Shown: positions 34,009-43,158, numbered from the stretch's first letter. The stretch is DNA of 60,787 nt from Rhodospirillaceae bacterium (GCA_018699735.1 JABIRP010000403.1:1-60787); one strand, 5' to 3'. Notes: a model not told the origin generated them from the letters alone. Numbers and translations: made by a program.

Positions 34009-34080
34009 CGGGCATGCCGCCCGTTCGATGGTTCCACCGCCCCTAGCGTTTTGAGTTGCTCCGAACGGGGAGGCGAATCC

Positions 34081-35217
34081 ATGCGGAAGATCATCGTAGC
34101 GACAGCCCAAATTGCGTTTCTTGCAGGCGCCCTCTCAAGTGGGTCCGCCCTGGCCGAGAGTGTCGATATTCCCATTCTTGTGCCGATCACCGGGTTTATC
34201 TCATTGGAGGGAACCGCGCAGCGCAATGGTGCGGTTCAGGCATTGGAGACCCCACCGGCCGGTGTATCGGTCTCTTACGAAGTCTCCGATACCTCAACGT
34301 CACCAGAAGTTGCGGTTAATGCGTTGAGGCGGGCGATCTCCAAGGGCAAGCCGGTCGCGGCCGCCGCATCCATCTTCGGCACTCAGATGTTGGCCATGCT
34401 GCCAATTGCCAAGCGGGCCGGTCTGCCATTGATCACGGTTTCTGGTACAGCCAAACTGACCGAGCTCGGCAACCCGTACATCTTCCGCTTCTTCCCCGGC
34501 GATGCCGTAGTCAAAGTGGCGCATGCGCGTTACGCGGTCGAGGAACTGGGCGCCAAGCGTCCGGCGATAATCTACCAGACCACATCCTACGGTCAGAGCG
34601 GCCGCGCCGAGCTTGCCCGCATCCTCACCAAACTCGGTGCGCCCCCGGTGTTCGAGGAGGCGCTGTCGGTGAAGGTGAAGGATATGCTGCCGGCGATCAC
34701 GAGGGCCAGGGCCGCCAAAGCTGACATGCTGTTGCTGCACTTGCATTCCGGGTCGACGGCGCTGGTCGTGCGCCAGGCTCGCGGAGCCGGATGGGATGTT
34801 CCAATCGTTGCCGGCTCGGCCATGCATCAACCGACCACGGCGGCATTGTTGCGTCCGGCCGAATTGAAGGGGGTTTGCGCCGAAAGCGCCTCTTCGCCGA
34901 TCTCCGAGAGCACTGCCGACGTCAAGGCGTTCACGGCCGAATTCCGCAAGCGCTTCAAGACGGAACCAGACGCCTTTGCACTCGGTCAATATGACGGTAT
35001 CCGCATGGTTCTGGCCGCGCTCAAGGACGGTGCCAAGGATGCCGAGGGTGTTCGCGCCTGGCTTTCAAGCCATACCCATAAGGGCCTAGCCATGACCTAC
35101 AAATCCGACGGCAAGGGCAACATGGCGCATGACGCCTTGATCCTTTGCTATGACGGATCGGGAAATGCGCCGCGCATTGTCAAACGCTACGATAATGTGG
35201 ATGGGGTGCTGGAGTAA
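34081..35217 (+). CDS. Liv-type ABC transporter substrate-binding protein under TPP control
   Basis: A 378-residue periplasmic receptor of the branched-chain amino acid binding family (Peripla_BP_6/LivK-like). The signal peptide is KIIVATAQIAFLAGALSSG with cleavage after ALA. Mature sequence has VPITGFISLEGTAQRNGAVQ, VAAAASIFGTQMLAMLPIAKRAGLPLITVSG and PDAFALGQYDGIRMVLAAL. The ATG at 34081 has GGGGAGG seven bases upstream and follows a TPP riboswitch. Regulation implies uptake of thiamine, HMP, thiazole or a related compound, though the fold is usual for amino acids, amides and urea. First gene of the K-H-MG-F operon. Confidence 0.88.
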   Translation: MRKIIVATAQIAFLAGALSSGSALAESVDIPILVPITGFISLEGTAQRNGAVQALETPPAGVSVSYEVSDTSTSPEVAVNALRRAISKGKPVAAAASIFGTQMLAMLPIAKRAGLPLITVSGTAKLTELGNPYIFRFFPGDAVVKVAHARYAVEELGAKRPAIIYQTTSYGQSGRAELARILTKLGAPPVFEEALSVKVKDMLPAITRARAAKADMLLLHLHSGSTALVVRQARGAGWDVPIVAGSAMHQPTTAALLRPAELKGVCAESASSPISESTADVKAFTAEFRKRFKTEPDAFALGQYDGIRMVLAALKDGAKDAEGVRAWLSSHTHKGLAMTYKSDGKGNMAHDALILCYDGSGNAPRIVKRYDNVDGVLE

Positions 35218-35243
35218 TGGTGCGAAATGTTCGCTGACTCCAG

Positions 35244-35322
35244 ATCGTCATTCCCGCGTAAGCGGGAATCCACTCTTGGCCCAGCTGCTGGTCTGGATTC
35301 CCGCTTACGCGGGAATGACGAT
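35244..35322. repeat. Family B palindrome, copy B1
   Basis: Perfect 29 bp inverted arms, ATCGTCATTCCCGCGTAAGC... (35244-35272) and its complement (35294-35322), with an inner pair CCAGC/GCTGG. Each arm itself holds the hairpin ATTCCCGC/GCGGGAAT. It lies between the receptor and first permease genes of the riboswitch operon. Copy B2 is at 48112. Confidence 0.95.
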
Positions 35323-35369
35323 GGGCGAAAACCGAGGTGGCGTCCACGCCTAGCCGGCCCGTCCACCAC

Positions 35370-36260
35370 ATGATAGACGCGCTGGCACAGCTGACCGTCA
35401 ACGGCATCGCGCTCGGTGCTGCCTATGCGCTAGCGGCGCTTGGGTTCGTGCTGGTGATCAACGCGGTTGGCGCTGTCAATTTTGCGCATGGTGATTTTGT
35501 GATGGCTGGTGGCTTCCTCGCGGTCGCGATCTCCGGTTATCTGCCCGCTGATCTGGAGCTTCCGGGGTTGGTGGTCTTACCGTTGACCATGCTGGTTGCG
35601 GCGGGTCTTGGGCTGCTGCTCTCGTTGATTGCCTATTTCCCGTTGCGGGGCCGGCCGCCCGTATCGGTTTTTATCTCCACCATCGCAGTCGCGATTATCC
35701 TGCAGCACGGAACCAATGCGATCTTTGGCCCAGCCCCACGGGCTGCACCGCCTGTGTTCGGCGACGGGCAGGTTGATCTTGGCATCGCATCCGTGTCGAT
35801 GCAGCAGGTCGCGGTGATCGTGGTCGCGGCGGTGTTGATCGGGGCCGTGGCGCTGGTCCTCTCGCGCACACGATTCGGACGGCGGCTTCGCGCTGCCGCT
35901 CAGGATCCCGAGATGGCCGAGGCGATCGGTATCGATGTGCCCCTAATGATTGCCGTCACCTTTGCTCTTGCCATTTCGTTGGCGGGGGCCACCGGCGCCT
36001 TGCTCGCCAACCAGTTCTTCGTCAGCCCGGACGACGGTGGGAACTATATGCTGAAGGCCTATATCGCGGTCGTTATCGGCGGTTGGGGGCGGATCCATGG
36101 CGCCGTGCTCGGTGCGTTGTTGATCGGAATGTTCGAGGTCGTGGTCGCCGCTGCCGCTTCCTATGTGGTTGCTGAGGCGTTGCTCTACGGTGCGTTGCTG
36201 GCGGTTCTGGTCCTGCGTCCGCAAGGTCTGTTCGGCGAGGCTGAGGGTAGGCGGGCATGA
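35370..36260 (+). CDS. Liv-type ABC transporter permease (LivH family)
   Basis: A 296-residue permease with about eight membrane helices. It opens ALAQLTVNGIALGAAYALAA, has the LivH signature AVNFAHGDFVMAGGFLAV, the loop RTRFGRRLRAAAQDPEMAEAIGID, and VIGGWGRIHGAVLGALLIGM near the end. It overlaps the following permease-ATPase fusion gene by four bases. ATG 35370 is preferred over the in-frame GTG at 35337, which would overlap the palindrome. Together with the MG fusion and LivF it forms the membrane pore and motor. Confidence 0.92.
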   Translation: MIDALAQLTVNGIALGAAYALAALGFVLVINAVGAVNFAHGDFVMAGGFLAVAISGYLPADLELPGLVVLPLTMLVAAGLGLLLSLIAYFPLRGRPPVSVFISTIAVAIILQHGTNAIFGPAPRAAPPVFGDGQVDLGIASVSMQQVAVIVVAAVLIGAVALVLSRTRFGRRLRAAAQDPEMAEAIGIDVPLMIAVTFALAISLAGATGALLANQFFVSPDDGGNYMLKAYIAVVIGGWGRIHGAVLGALLIGMFEVVVAAAASYVVAEALLYGALLAVLVLRPQGLFGEAEGRRA

Positions 36261-37999
36261 GATTGGCACTCGCCATATTGGGTTCAGCCCTGCTCGCCGC
36301 CTGGGGCGTCGGGTTTGCCGGGCCGTATGAGCAGCAGGTGTTGACAATTGCCGGCATCAACGCGCTGGCAGTGCTGGGGTATCAGTTGGTCTTCGGCCGT
36401 CTTGGCGCATTGTCTTTGGCGCAAGGCATCTTCTTCGCCGTCGGTGCTTACGCGACTGGGTTACTGGCGACGCGTTGGGGGTTGTCTTTCCCGGTCACCT
36501 TTCTGGTCTCGATCTTGGCCCCGATGCTCGTCGCGCTGGTGGTCTCAATTCCGGTGCTGCGGCTTGGCTCGCATTACTTCGCTTTGGCCACCCTCGGGAT
36601 TGCTCAGCTTGGCACTTTGGTGGCGGTCAACTGGGAAGATGTGACCGGTGGCGCCAATGGTATTTACGGCGTGCCTGAGATAGCCGCGTTCGGCCAGACA
36701 GTACCGGTGGGTTCGGCGATGTTGGTGTTGGTCTGGGGCTTGGTGGTGTTCGGTGTGATCCTTTTCGGCCTGTTGACCCAAGGTGCCAGAGGCGCTCGGT
36801 TGGCGACTTTGGAGCGCTCGCCTCTGGCTGCCGGTGCCATCGGCATCGATGCTGGCCGGACCCGGTTGACGCTGTTCCTGATCGGTGCCGGGTTTGCCGG
36901 TGCGGCTGGGGCCTTGCAAGCCCATGCGGTTGGTGTCGTCTCGCCTGCGGTTGCGCGATTTGACGTCATGGTAGCGATCCTGGCGATGGCGGTCATCGGC
37001 GGGCGGGGCAGTGCGCTCGGCGCAGTGCTGGGGGCTGTGTTGTTGACCCACCTGCCGGAATGGTTCCGAGCGTTTGAGAGTTATTACCTGATCGCTTACG
37101 GCGTCGCGGTTTTGGCCACGGTTATTCTGTTGCCGAGCGGTCTAGCGGGGCTGATCCGGCGTACTCCGGCTCGACCGCCAACTCGGCCACCGAATTGGGT
37201 CGCGACAGGACCTTTGGCTAAGTCACAAACTGGCTTTGCTCGACCGGCCGGGCTTGCTCGGCGGCCACCTGCGACGCTGACGGTTGCTGGTGCCGGCAAG
37301 CGCTTCGGCGGTCTCATCGCACTGGAAGGCGTCGACCTGCACATCTCCCCCGGACGCATAATCGGCCTGATCGGTCCGAACGGATCCGGCAAGACGACGC
37401 TGCTGAACCTGATCTCGGGGCTGGAACGCGCCGATACCGGCCGGGTTCGGCTCGACGCGGTGGATATCTCTGGCTTGCCGGCCAATCATATTGCCCGGCT
37501 TGGGGTTGCGCGCTGTTTTCAGCATCCGGACCTGCCGGGCGAGTTGACCGCGTTCGAGGCAGTATTGGCGGCGACCCCAGGTGACGCTAGTGCTGTTGAC
37601 CGTGCTGCTGACAGTGCTGCTGACCGGGCAATCGGTTGTTTGCGAGAGCTGGGCATAGACATGCTGGCGAGCCGCCGGGTCTCGGATTTGGCGGCGGCAG
37701 AGCAGCGTCGCCTGGAAATTGCCCGGGCGCTTGCCACCCAGCCGAGGGTCTTGTTGCTTGACGAACCCGCCGCTGGGTTAGGCGAGAACGAGCGCGTTGA
37801 TCTCGCTCGACAGCTGCGTCAACTCGCGGAGGGCGGGCTCGGAATTCTGGTGGTCGAGCATACGATGGACTTTCTGCTGCCGCTGGCAGACCGGGTCGTT
37901 TGCCTAGTTGCCGGGCGGCGGGTGGCCGAGGGAGAGGCCGCCGAGGTTGTTCGTGACCCGGCCGCTATCTCGGCCTACTTCGGGGAAGCGCCCGCATGA
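36257..37999 (+). CDS. Liv-type permease-ATPase fusion (LivM-LivG)
   Basis: A 580-residue fusion. Residues 1 to about 300 are a LivM permease (LGYQLVFGRLGALSLAQGIFF; ALAMAVIGGRGSALGAVLG-like end). A Pro/Arg/Ala-rich linker covers about 305-340. Residues about 342-578 are a LivG ATPase with Walker A LIGPNGSGKTT, Walker B VLLLDEPAAGL and the H-loop VEHTMDF. The ABC signature, normally LSxGQ, reads LAAAEQRRLEIARAL and lacks the Ser and Gly, so one ATP site is likely weakened. A repeated Ala/Asp run (DRAADSAADRA) precedes it. Coupled by a 4 bp overlap to LivH. Confidence 0.92.
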   Translation: MRLALAILGSALLAAWGVGFAGPYEQQVLTIAGINALAVLGYQLVFGRLGALSLAQGIFFAVGAYATGLLATRWGLSFPVTFLVSILAPMLVALVVSIPVLRLGSHYFALATLGIAQLGTLVAVNWEDVTGGANGIYGVPEIAAFGQTVPVGSAMLVLVWGLVVFGVILFGLLTQGARGARLATLERSPLAAGAIGIDAGRTRLTLFLIGAGFAGAAGALQAHAVGVVSPAVARFDVMVAILAMAVIGGRGSALGAVLGAVLLTHLPEWFRAFESYYLIAYGVAVLATVILLPSGLAGLIRRTPARPPTRPPNWVATGPLAKSQTGFARPAGLARRPPATLTVAGAGKRFGGLIALEGVDLHISPGRIIGLIGPNGSGKTTLLNLISGLERADTGRVRLDAVDISGLPANHIARLGVARCFQHPDLPGELTAFEAVLAATPGDASAVDRAADSAADRAIGCLRELGIDMLASRRVSDLAAAEQRRLEIARALATQPRVLLLDEPAAGLGENERVDLARQLRQLAEGGLGILVVEHTMDFLLPLADRVVCLVAGRRVAEGEAAEVVRDPAAISAYFGEAPA

Positions 38000-38012
38000 T
38001 GGATTCGGCATG

Positions 38013-38714
38013 ATGGCTCCTTTGTTATCGATCGAAAACCTGACGGTCCAGAGCGATGGTGCGGTGGCGGTTGACGGCCTGTCGCTCTCGGTCGCAGCGG
38101 GGGAAGTCGTTGCTGTATTGGGGGCCAATGGGGCAGGTAAATCCTCGCTTCTGCGGTCGATTATCGGTCTTGAGAACCCGTCGGCTGGGCGCATTCTGTT
38201 CGGTGGACGGGACTTGTCGCGGTATGCAACCCATCGGCGGGCCAGGCTCGGTATCGGATATTGCCCCGAGGGCCGACGTCTCTTTAACGCAATGACGATT
38301 GCCGATACCCTGGATGCCGCCGGGCCATCGGACCCCGAGGAGCGCATCAGACGGAAAGCGGCAGTCCATGATCTCTTTCCGCAATTGGTCGAGCGATCGG
38401 AGGCGCTTGCCTGGCAACTTTCCGGCGGCCAACAGCAAATGCTCGCCATTGCCCGAGCGCTCATGGGGGCACCACGACTCTTGCTTTTGGACGAGCCGTC
38501 TCTCGGTCTGGCGCCTGCGGTTCTTGGTGAACTCATGGAGGTGGTCGGGAAGCTCGCCTCGCAAGGTGTCGGGGTGCTGTTGGCGGAGCAGGCGGCGGCG
38601 CGCGCCCTGGCGGTTGCCGACCGGGTTGCGGTGATGCGGCGCGGTCGGGTCGTGCTGGACGCGGCGGCTGACACGCTGGAGCGCGACGCCGTAGCGCGGG
38701 AGATGTTGGGCTAG
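38013..38714 (+). CDS. Liv-type ABC transporter ATPase (LivF family)
   Basis: A 233-residue ATPase with Walker A VLGANGAGKSS, Q-loop region, the LivF words GIGYCPEGRRLFNAMT, a canonical signature LSGGQQQMLAIARAL and Walker B LLLLDEPSLGLAP. It supplies the intact composite site paired with the degenerate LivG domain of the preceding fusion. ATG 38010 and 38013 are adjacent; the latter is used. Last gene of the riboswitch-led operon; the next gene starts 78 nt later after an A/T-rich stretch. Confidence 0.95.
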   Translation: MAPLLSIENLTVQSDGAVAVDGLSLSVAAGEVVAVLGANGAGKSSLLRSIIGLENPSAGRILFGGRDLSRYATHRRARLGIGYCPEGRRLFNAMTIADTLDAAGPSDPEERIRRKAAVHDLFPQLVERSEALAWQLSGGQQQMLAIARALMGAPRLLLLDEPSLGLAPAVLGELMEVVGKLASQGVGVLLAEQAAARALAVADRVAVMRRGRVVLDAAADTLERDAVAREMLG

Positions 38715-38792
38715 GATATTCTCTAATTGGCGGTTTTGGGGTTTTATTCTGCTCATAACGCCTCATACTGGAATTATTCTATTTGGGAGGGA

Positions 38793-39560
38793 ATGATGGA
38801 TAGACGACAGGCTCTTACGTTCCTTGGCGCTGCTGTCGCGTGCCCGACCTGCGCCGCAATTGCCAATGCCTCGGAAGACAAAGGAGGCCAAAGCTGGGGT
38901 TATGAAGGCGAATACGGACCCGAACGTTGGGGTGCCGTCAGCCCTGCTAACATCACGTGTTCGATTGGGCGCCAGCAGTCACCGATCGATTTGCGCAATC
39001 CGATCCCGGCCGAATTGTCGGATATTCAAGTGCATTTCCGGCCCTCCAAATTAGAAGTACTGAACAACGGGCACACGATCGAGGTCGTGGTTCCAAAGGG
39101 TAGCTTCATGGTGCTCGATGGCATGCGCTACGAGCTTTTGCAGTTCCATTTCCACCACCCGAGCGAGCATCTGGTTGAGGGTTCATCCTTCCCGATGGAG
39201 GCGCATTTCGTACACAAGTCGGCGAAAGGCGACCTTGCTGTGCTTGGTGCCTTTATTGCCGCTGGTGAAGAGCATCCGATGCTTAAACGGGTTTGGGACC
39301 GGATGCCGATGGAGGGTGGAAAGACCGTGCGCGACGCCACCATCGTGCGCCCGTCCGATTTGCTGCCGGACGATCACGAGCATTTCCGCTACGCCGGATC
39401 TTTGACCACGCCGCCATGTTCGGAAATTGTCAGCTGGATCGTGTTCAATGAGCCGATCGAAGCCTCAAGCGCGCAAATTCAGAAATTCGCCGGCTTGTTT
39501 CCGTTGAATGCCCGGCCGGTGCAACCGATGAACCGCCGGTTTATTCTGGGCTCGTTCTAG
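38793..39560 (+). CDS. Alpha-class carbonic anhydrase, Tat-exported
   Basis: Hydrates CO2 to bicarbonate in the periplasm. The 255-residue precursor starts with DRRQALTFLGAAVACPTCAA, a twin-arginine signal. Catalytic blocks are IGRQQSPIDLR, LQFHFHHPSEH (two Zn histidines), MEAHFVHKS (third) and GSLTTPPCSEIVSWIVF (Thr/Glu gate and substrate pocket). GGGAGGG precedes ATG 38793. It lies behind the riboswitch operon but with its own leader, so a functional link is uncertain. Confidence 0.93.
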   Translation: MMDRRQALTFLGAAVACPTCAAIANASEDKGGQSWGYEGEYGPERWGAVSPANITCSIGRQQSPIDLRNPIPAELSDIQVHFRPSKLEVLNNGHTIEVVVPKGSFMVLDGMRYELLQFHFHHPSEHLVEGSSFPMEAHFVHKSAKGDLAVLGAFIAAGEEHPMLKRVWDRMPMEGGKTVRDATIVRPSDLLPDDHEHFRYAGSLTTPPCSEIVSWIVFNEPIEASSAQIQKFAGLFPLNARPVQPMNRRFILGSF

Positions 39561-39576
39561 AGTTCCGTGGTTCGTT

Positions 39577-40449
39577 TTAGAGTTCTGTCGCCCGTTCGAC
39601 CAGCAATCTCTGGAGCTCCGATTGCATCGCCGATTGATCGGCTTTGAGATCGGTCATGAGTTCGAACGCCGCCACCGCTTGGCCGAGCGCCATGCCGTCG
39701 CCGGTAACCACCTCAAGATCACGCTCTCGGGCGGCGGCGATCAGCTCGGTCTCGAGCGGGGTGTAGATCACATCACCGACCCAGAGTCCCTCCCGCAGCA
39801 ATGATGTTGGTATCGGTGTGCCTGGATGCCCGAACATGCCGATCGGTGTTGCATTGACCACGCCGGTGGCGCCGTCCAAAGCTTCATCGAGGCTCGCCGC
39901 TGCCTTGAATTCGATGTTTGGGAAGGTCGGCGAGATGTCAGTAATCAATCCGTCGACCTGCGCCTTGGCGGTGTCGTATACGAGCAGTGACTTCACGCCC
40001 AGGTTTGCCAAAGCATAGGCAACCGCTCGTCCAGCCCCACCAGCCCCGACGATCGCAATTAGGTCGAGACGCTGGCCGGACTTGGGAAGCTGCGTGGTAA
40101 CCGCATGCCCGAACCCAATCCAGTCGGTGTTGAAGCCGAAAGCGCGGCCATTTCTGAACCGTACCGTATTGACCGCACCGATCGTCGTCGCCGCCGGCTC
40201 GATCTCGTCGAGCAGTGGGATGACGCTTTGTTTGCAGGGATAGGTCACGTTGGTGCCAGCAAATCCGGCAAGCTTCACCGCATCCAGCAAGGCGGGCAGG
40301 TCGTCCGGCGAAAGATAGAGCTGGTCGAGATCCATGGAATGATAGAACCCCTCCGCTCCGGCGCGCGCGAAAGCGAGATCGTTGATCGCCGGTGCCAGCG
40401 AGTTCCCGATATTGGCCCCGATGAGGCCGATGAGTGTGCGGTTTGTCAT
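39577..40449 (-). CDS. Shikimate/quinate dehydrogenase-like protein
   Basis: The 290-residue protein has GLIGANIGNSLAPAINDLAF (substrate Ser site in slightly altered form), the catalytic Lys in NVTYPCKQSVIPLL, GAVNTVRF with FNTDWIGF, and the NADP loop AIVGAGGAGRAVAYALA. It ends GMALGQAVAAFELM. The altered KxSxSP-type first motif suggests a catabolic quinate/shikimate or related enzyme rather than the AroE of aromatic synthesis. It is divergent from an acyl-CoA synthetase gene. Confidence 0.85.
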   Translation of the reverse strand: MTNRTLIGLIGANIGNSLAPAINDLAFARAGAEGFYHSMDLDQLYLSPDDLPALLDAVKLAGFAGTNVTYPCKQSVIPLLDEIEPAATTIGAVNTVRFRNGRAFGFNTDWIGFGHAVTTQLPKSGQRLDLIAIVGAGGAGRAVAYALANLGVKSLLVYDTAKAQVDGLITDISPTFPNIEFKAAASLDEALDGATGVVNATPIGMFGHPGTPIPTSLLREGLWVGDVIYTPLETELIAAARERDLEVVTGDGMALGQAVAAFELMTDLKADQSAMQSELQRLLVERATEL

Positions 40450-40551
40450 GGGTATCGCAATAGCGCACCTTGGTAAGACTGGGAAGCCTTGAACTGCTTG
40501 AGCCCGCGGGTCAAAGTGCGAGAAAGTTAAGAAACGGGAGCTGAGTTGCCC

Positions 40552-42159
40552 ATGCCCTGGCCAAATCAAGACGGTTACTCGGTCCGCGAGGAAGCTCATT
40601 TCGGAACGCGGGTGTCGCGCTGCTATTCCGAGCGCCTAGGCAGTATCGGTGCGCTGCTCGCCGGCGTTGACCCGGCGAGCGAAGCGCTGGTCGAGGGCTC
40701 CAGGCGCGTTACTCATGGCGAGCTCGCGGACCAAATCCGCCGGGTTGCTGCCAATATGGCCGCGCTCGGCGTGGCGCCGGGCGATCGGGTGGCGATCCTG
40801 CTGGCCAATCGGGTCGAGTTCGTTGTCACGTTGCTCGCGGCAGAACGGGTCGGCGCTATCGCGGTTCCACTCAATGTGCGCGAGCAGCATGACGAGTTGG
40901 TCTATGTGCTGGCCGACAGCGGCGCCCGCATGCTGGTGCATGAAGCCGATCTCGCTGATCGATTGCCGACCGTGGCTGAAATGCCGAAGCTAGTGCATCG
41001 GTTCTCGGTCGGTGGGTCGGTTGCGGGTTCGCGCGAGTTTGGTGATCTGTTGGCAGATGGTGCTCCCGAACCGCCGGTGCATGCGGTCGACGAGGAAGAG
41101 ACCGCAATCATTCTATATACATCCGGGACCACCGGTCAGCCCAAAGGCGCGATGATCGCCCATGTGAACATGGTTCACTCCGTCATGCATTACACCCACT
41201 GTCTGGGGTTGGCGGCGGGCGAGCGCGCTATGTTGGTGGTACCGGCGAGCCATATCACCGGCTTGGCGGGGATCTTGTTGCCGATCTTGGGGTCTGGTGG
41301 CTGCGTCATTCTGCAATCCGAGTTCAAGGTCGAAAGCTTCCTTGCCACCGCCGCCGCCGAGCGCATGACCCACACCATCCTGGTGCCGGCAATGTACAAT
41401 CTCTGCATCCTGCGATCCGAGCCGGGTGAGTATGACCTCTCGGCCTGGCGGGTTGGCCTCTATGGTGGAGCGCCGATGCCGGAGGCGACGATTATGGCCC
41501 TGGCCGAACGCTTGCCAAATTTGCAGCTAGGCAATGCTTATGGCTCCACCGAAACCACCTCTCCAACCACGATCATGCCGTATCGCGATACCGCTCGTCA
41601 TGCCGACAGCGTCGGCCGCGTGGTGCCCTGTGCCGAGATCCTGATCATGGACGAGGACGGCCGCGCCGTCCCTGACGGCGAAACCGGCGAGGTCTGGATC
41701 AAGGGGCCGATGGTCGTTCGTGGCTATTGGAACAAACCGGAAGAGACAGCAGAAAACTTTGTCGGCGGTTACTGGCGCTCGGGCGATATCGGGATGATGC
41801 GCGACGGTTTTCTGCATGTCCGCGACCGATTGAAGGATATGATCAACCGAGGCGGCTACAAGATCTTTTCGGCCGAGGTTGAGAACGTGCTGACCTACCA
41901 TCCGGATGTGGCCGAGGTGGCCGTCGTCGGGCGCCCGGACCCGGTGTTGGGCGAGCGCGCGCATTGCTTTGTCGTGCCGAAAGGGTCATCGGTCGATACG
42001 AAATCGGTGCGAGACTTTGCCGCCGAGCGGTTGTCCGATTACAAAGTGCCGGAGGGGTTCACGGTCATCGATCATGCTTTGCCGCGAAATGCGAATGGCA
42101 AGGTGCTGAAACGACTGCTCGCCGTGCGAGCGCGGTTCGAAGCAGAGGGAGACGTTTGA
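40552..42159 (+). CDS. AMP-dependent acyl-CoA synthetase
   Basis: A 535-residue adenylate-forming ligase that activates a carboxylic acid with ATP and CoA. Motifs are the P-loop YTSGTTGQPKGAMIAH, GNAYGSTETTSP (acid-binding A5), YWRSGDIGMM (A7), RDRLKDMINRGGYKIFSAEVE (hinge, A8) and LPRNANGKVLKR with the catalytic Lys (A10). GGGAG precedes the start region; TTG 40546 is an alternative. It is followed two bases later by an agmatinase-like gene and is in a run of plus-strand catabolic genes. Confidence 0.93.
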   Translation: MPWPNQDGYSVREEAHFGTRVSRCYSERLGSIGALLAGVDPASEALVEGSRRVTHGELADQIRRVAANMAALGVAPGDRVAILLANRVEFVVTLLAAERVGAIAVPLNVREQHDELVYVLADSGARMLVHEADLADRLPTVAEMPKLVHRFSVGGSVAGSREFGDLLADGAPEPPVHAVDEEETAIILYTSGTTGQPKGAMIAHVNMVHSVMHYTHCLGLAAGERAMLVVPASHITGLAGILLPILGSGGCVILQSEFKVESFLATAAAERMTHTILVPAMYNLCILRSEPGEYDLSAWRVGLYGGAPMPEATIMALAERLPNLQLGNAYGSTETTSPTTIMPYRDTARHADSVGRVVPCAEILIMDEDGRAVPDGETGEVWIKGPMVVRGYWNKPEETAENFVGGYWRSGDIGMMRDGFLHVRDRLKDMINRGGYKIFSAEVENVLTYHPDVAEVAVVGRPDPVLGERAHCFVVPKGSSVDTKSVRDFAAERLSDYKVPEGFTVIDHALPRNANGKVLKRLLAVRARFEAEGDV

Positions 42160-42160
42160 C

Positions 42161-43120
42161 ATGGCAGGTCACGGTTACCAGAGCGGGCGGTTGAACTTGC
42201 CTTTCGTCGGACATTGCACCTTCGCGAAGTCGCCGCCTTGTCTGGATTGGACGGCAATCGACGCTGATGTCGCTGTGCTGGGCGTGCCATACGATATGGG
42301 AACACAATATCGCCCAGGGGCCAGACTGGCGCCGCGGGCCATCCGAGAAGCCTCGACCCTGTTCTCATTCGGCCATGCCGGCGCCTACGATTACGAAGAC
42401 GATACCGTTTACCTGGAACCGGATAAGGTCCGCATGGTCGATATCGGTGATGCCGATATGGTGCACACCGACAGTGAAGCCTGCCGCGCCAATACCGAGG
42501 CTGCGGTGCGCGCGATCCTGGCGTCGGGTGCGATGCCGGTGGTGCTGGGCGGTGACCATGCGATCTCGGCGCCCTGCATCGCCGCTTTCTCCGAACACGG
42601 GCCGGTCCACGTGGTGCAGATTGATGCCCATCTCGATTTCGTCGATGAGCGCCACGGCGTGCGCTACGGTCACGGCAACCCGATGCGCCGGGCGTCAGAA
42701 ATGGATCACGTCACCGGGCTCTCGCAATTTGGCATCCGCAATGTTTCTTCCTCGAACCGCCAGGACCATGACGACGCCCGGGCGGCGGGCTCGACCATCC
42801 TATCGGTGCGCCAAGTGCGGGCACTCGGCCGAGAAGGCGTACTGGCGAAAATTCCCGATGGTGCGCGCTACTACGTCACCATCGACATAGACGGTTTCGA
42901 CCCTTCGATCGCGCCTGGCACCGGTACGCCGAGCCATGGTGGGTTCTTGTACTACGAGGTGCTGGAGATCATGCAGGGGTTGGCGTCAAAGGGAGACGTG
43001 GTCGGCATCGATCTGGTCGAAGTGGCACCGCCCTATGATCCATCCGGCATCACTTCAATTCTTGCGGCACAACTACTGATGAACATGATCGGTTTCGTGT
43101 TTAAGGCACGCGAGGGATGA
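42161..43120 (+). CDS. Agmatinase/ureohydrolase family protein
   Basis: A 319-residue manganese enzyme of the arginase superfamily. Mn ligands lie in VVLGGDHAIS, QIDAHLDF with the following GVRYGHGNPMRR, and YYVTIDIDGFDPSIAPGTGTP. It releases urea from a guanidino substrate such as agmatine or guanidinobutyrate; specificity cannot be set by sight. It begins two bases after the acyl-CoA synthetase stop, so they are co-transcribed. Confidence 0.9.
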   Translation: MAGHGYQSGRLNLPFVGHCTFAKSPPCLDWTAIDADVAVLGVPYDMGTQYRPGARLAPRAIREASTLFSFGHAGAYDYEDDTVYLEPDKVRMVDIGDADMVHTDSEACRANTEAAVRAILASGAMPVVLGGDHAISAPCIAAFSEHGPVHVVQIDAHLDFVDERHGVRYGHGNPMRRASEMDHVTGLSQFGIRNVSSSNRQDHDDARAAGSTILSVRQVRALGREGVLAKIPDGARYYVTIDIDGFDPSIAPGTGTPSHGGFLYYEVLEIMQGLASKGDVVGIDLVEVAPPYDPSGITSILAAQLLMNMIGFVFKAREG

Positions 43121-43158
43121 CGGAATTTTTGTATTTTAAGCTGTAGGAAACCTGATCC

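Noticed and set aside
36257-37999. LivM-LivG joining as a sequencing frameshift or missed stop
   Set aside because: The frame is continuous with a Pro-rich linker of normal composition, and such fusions are known in this transporter family.
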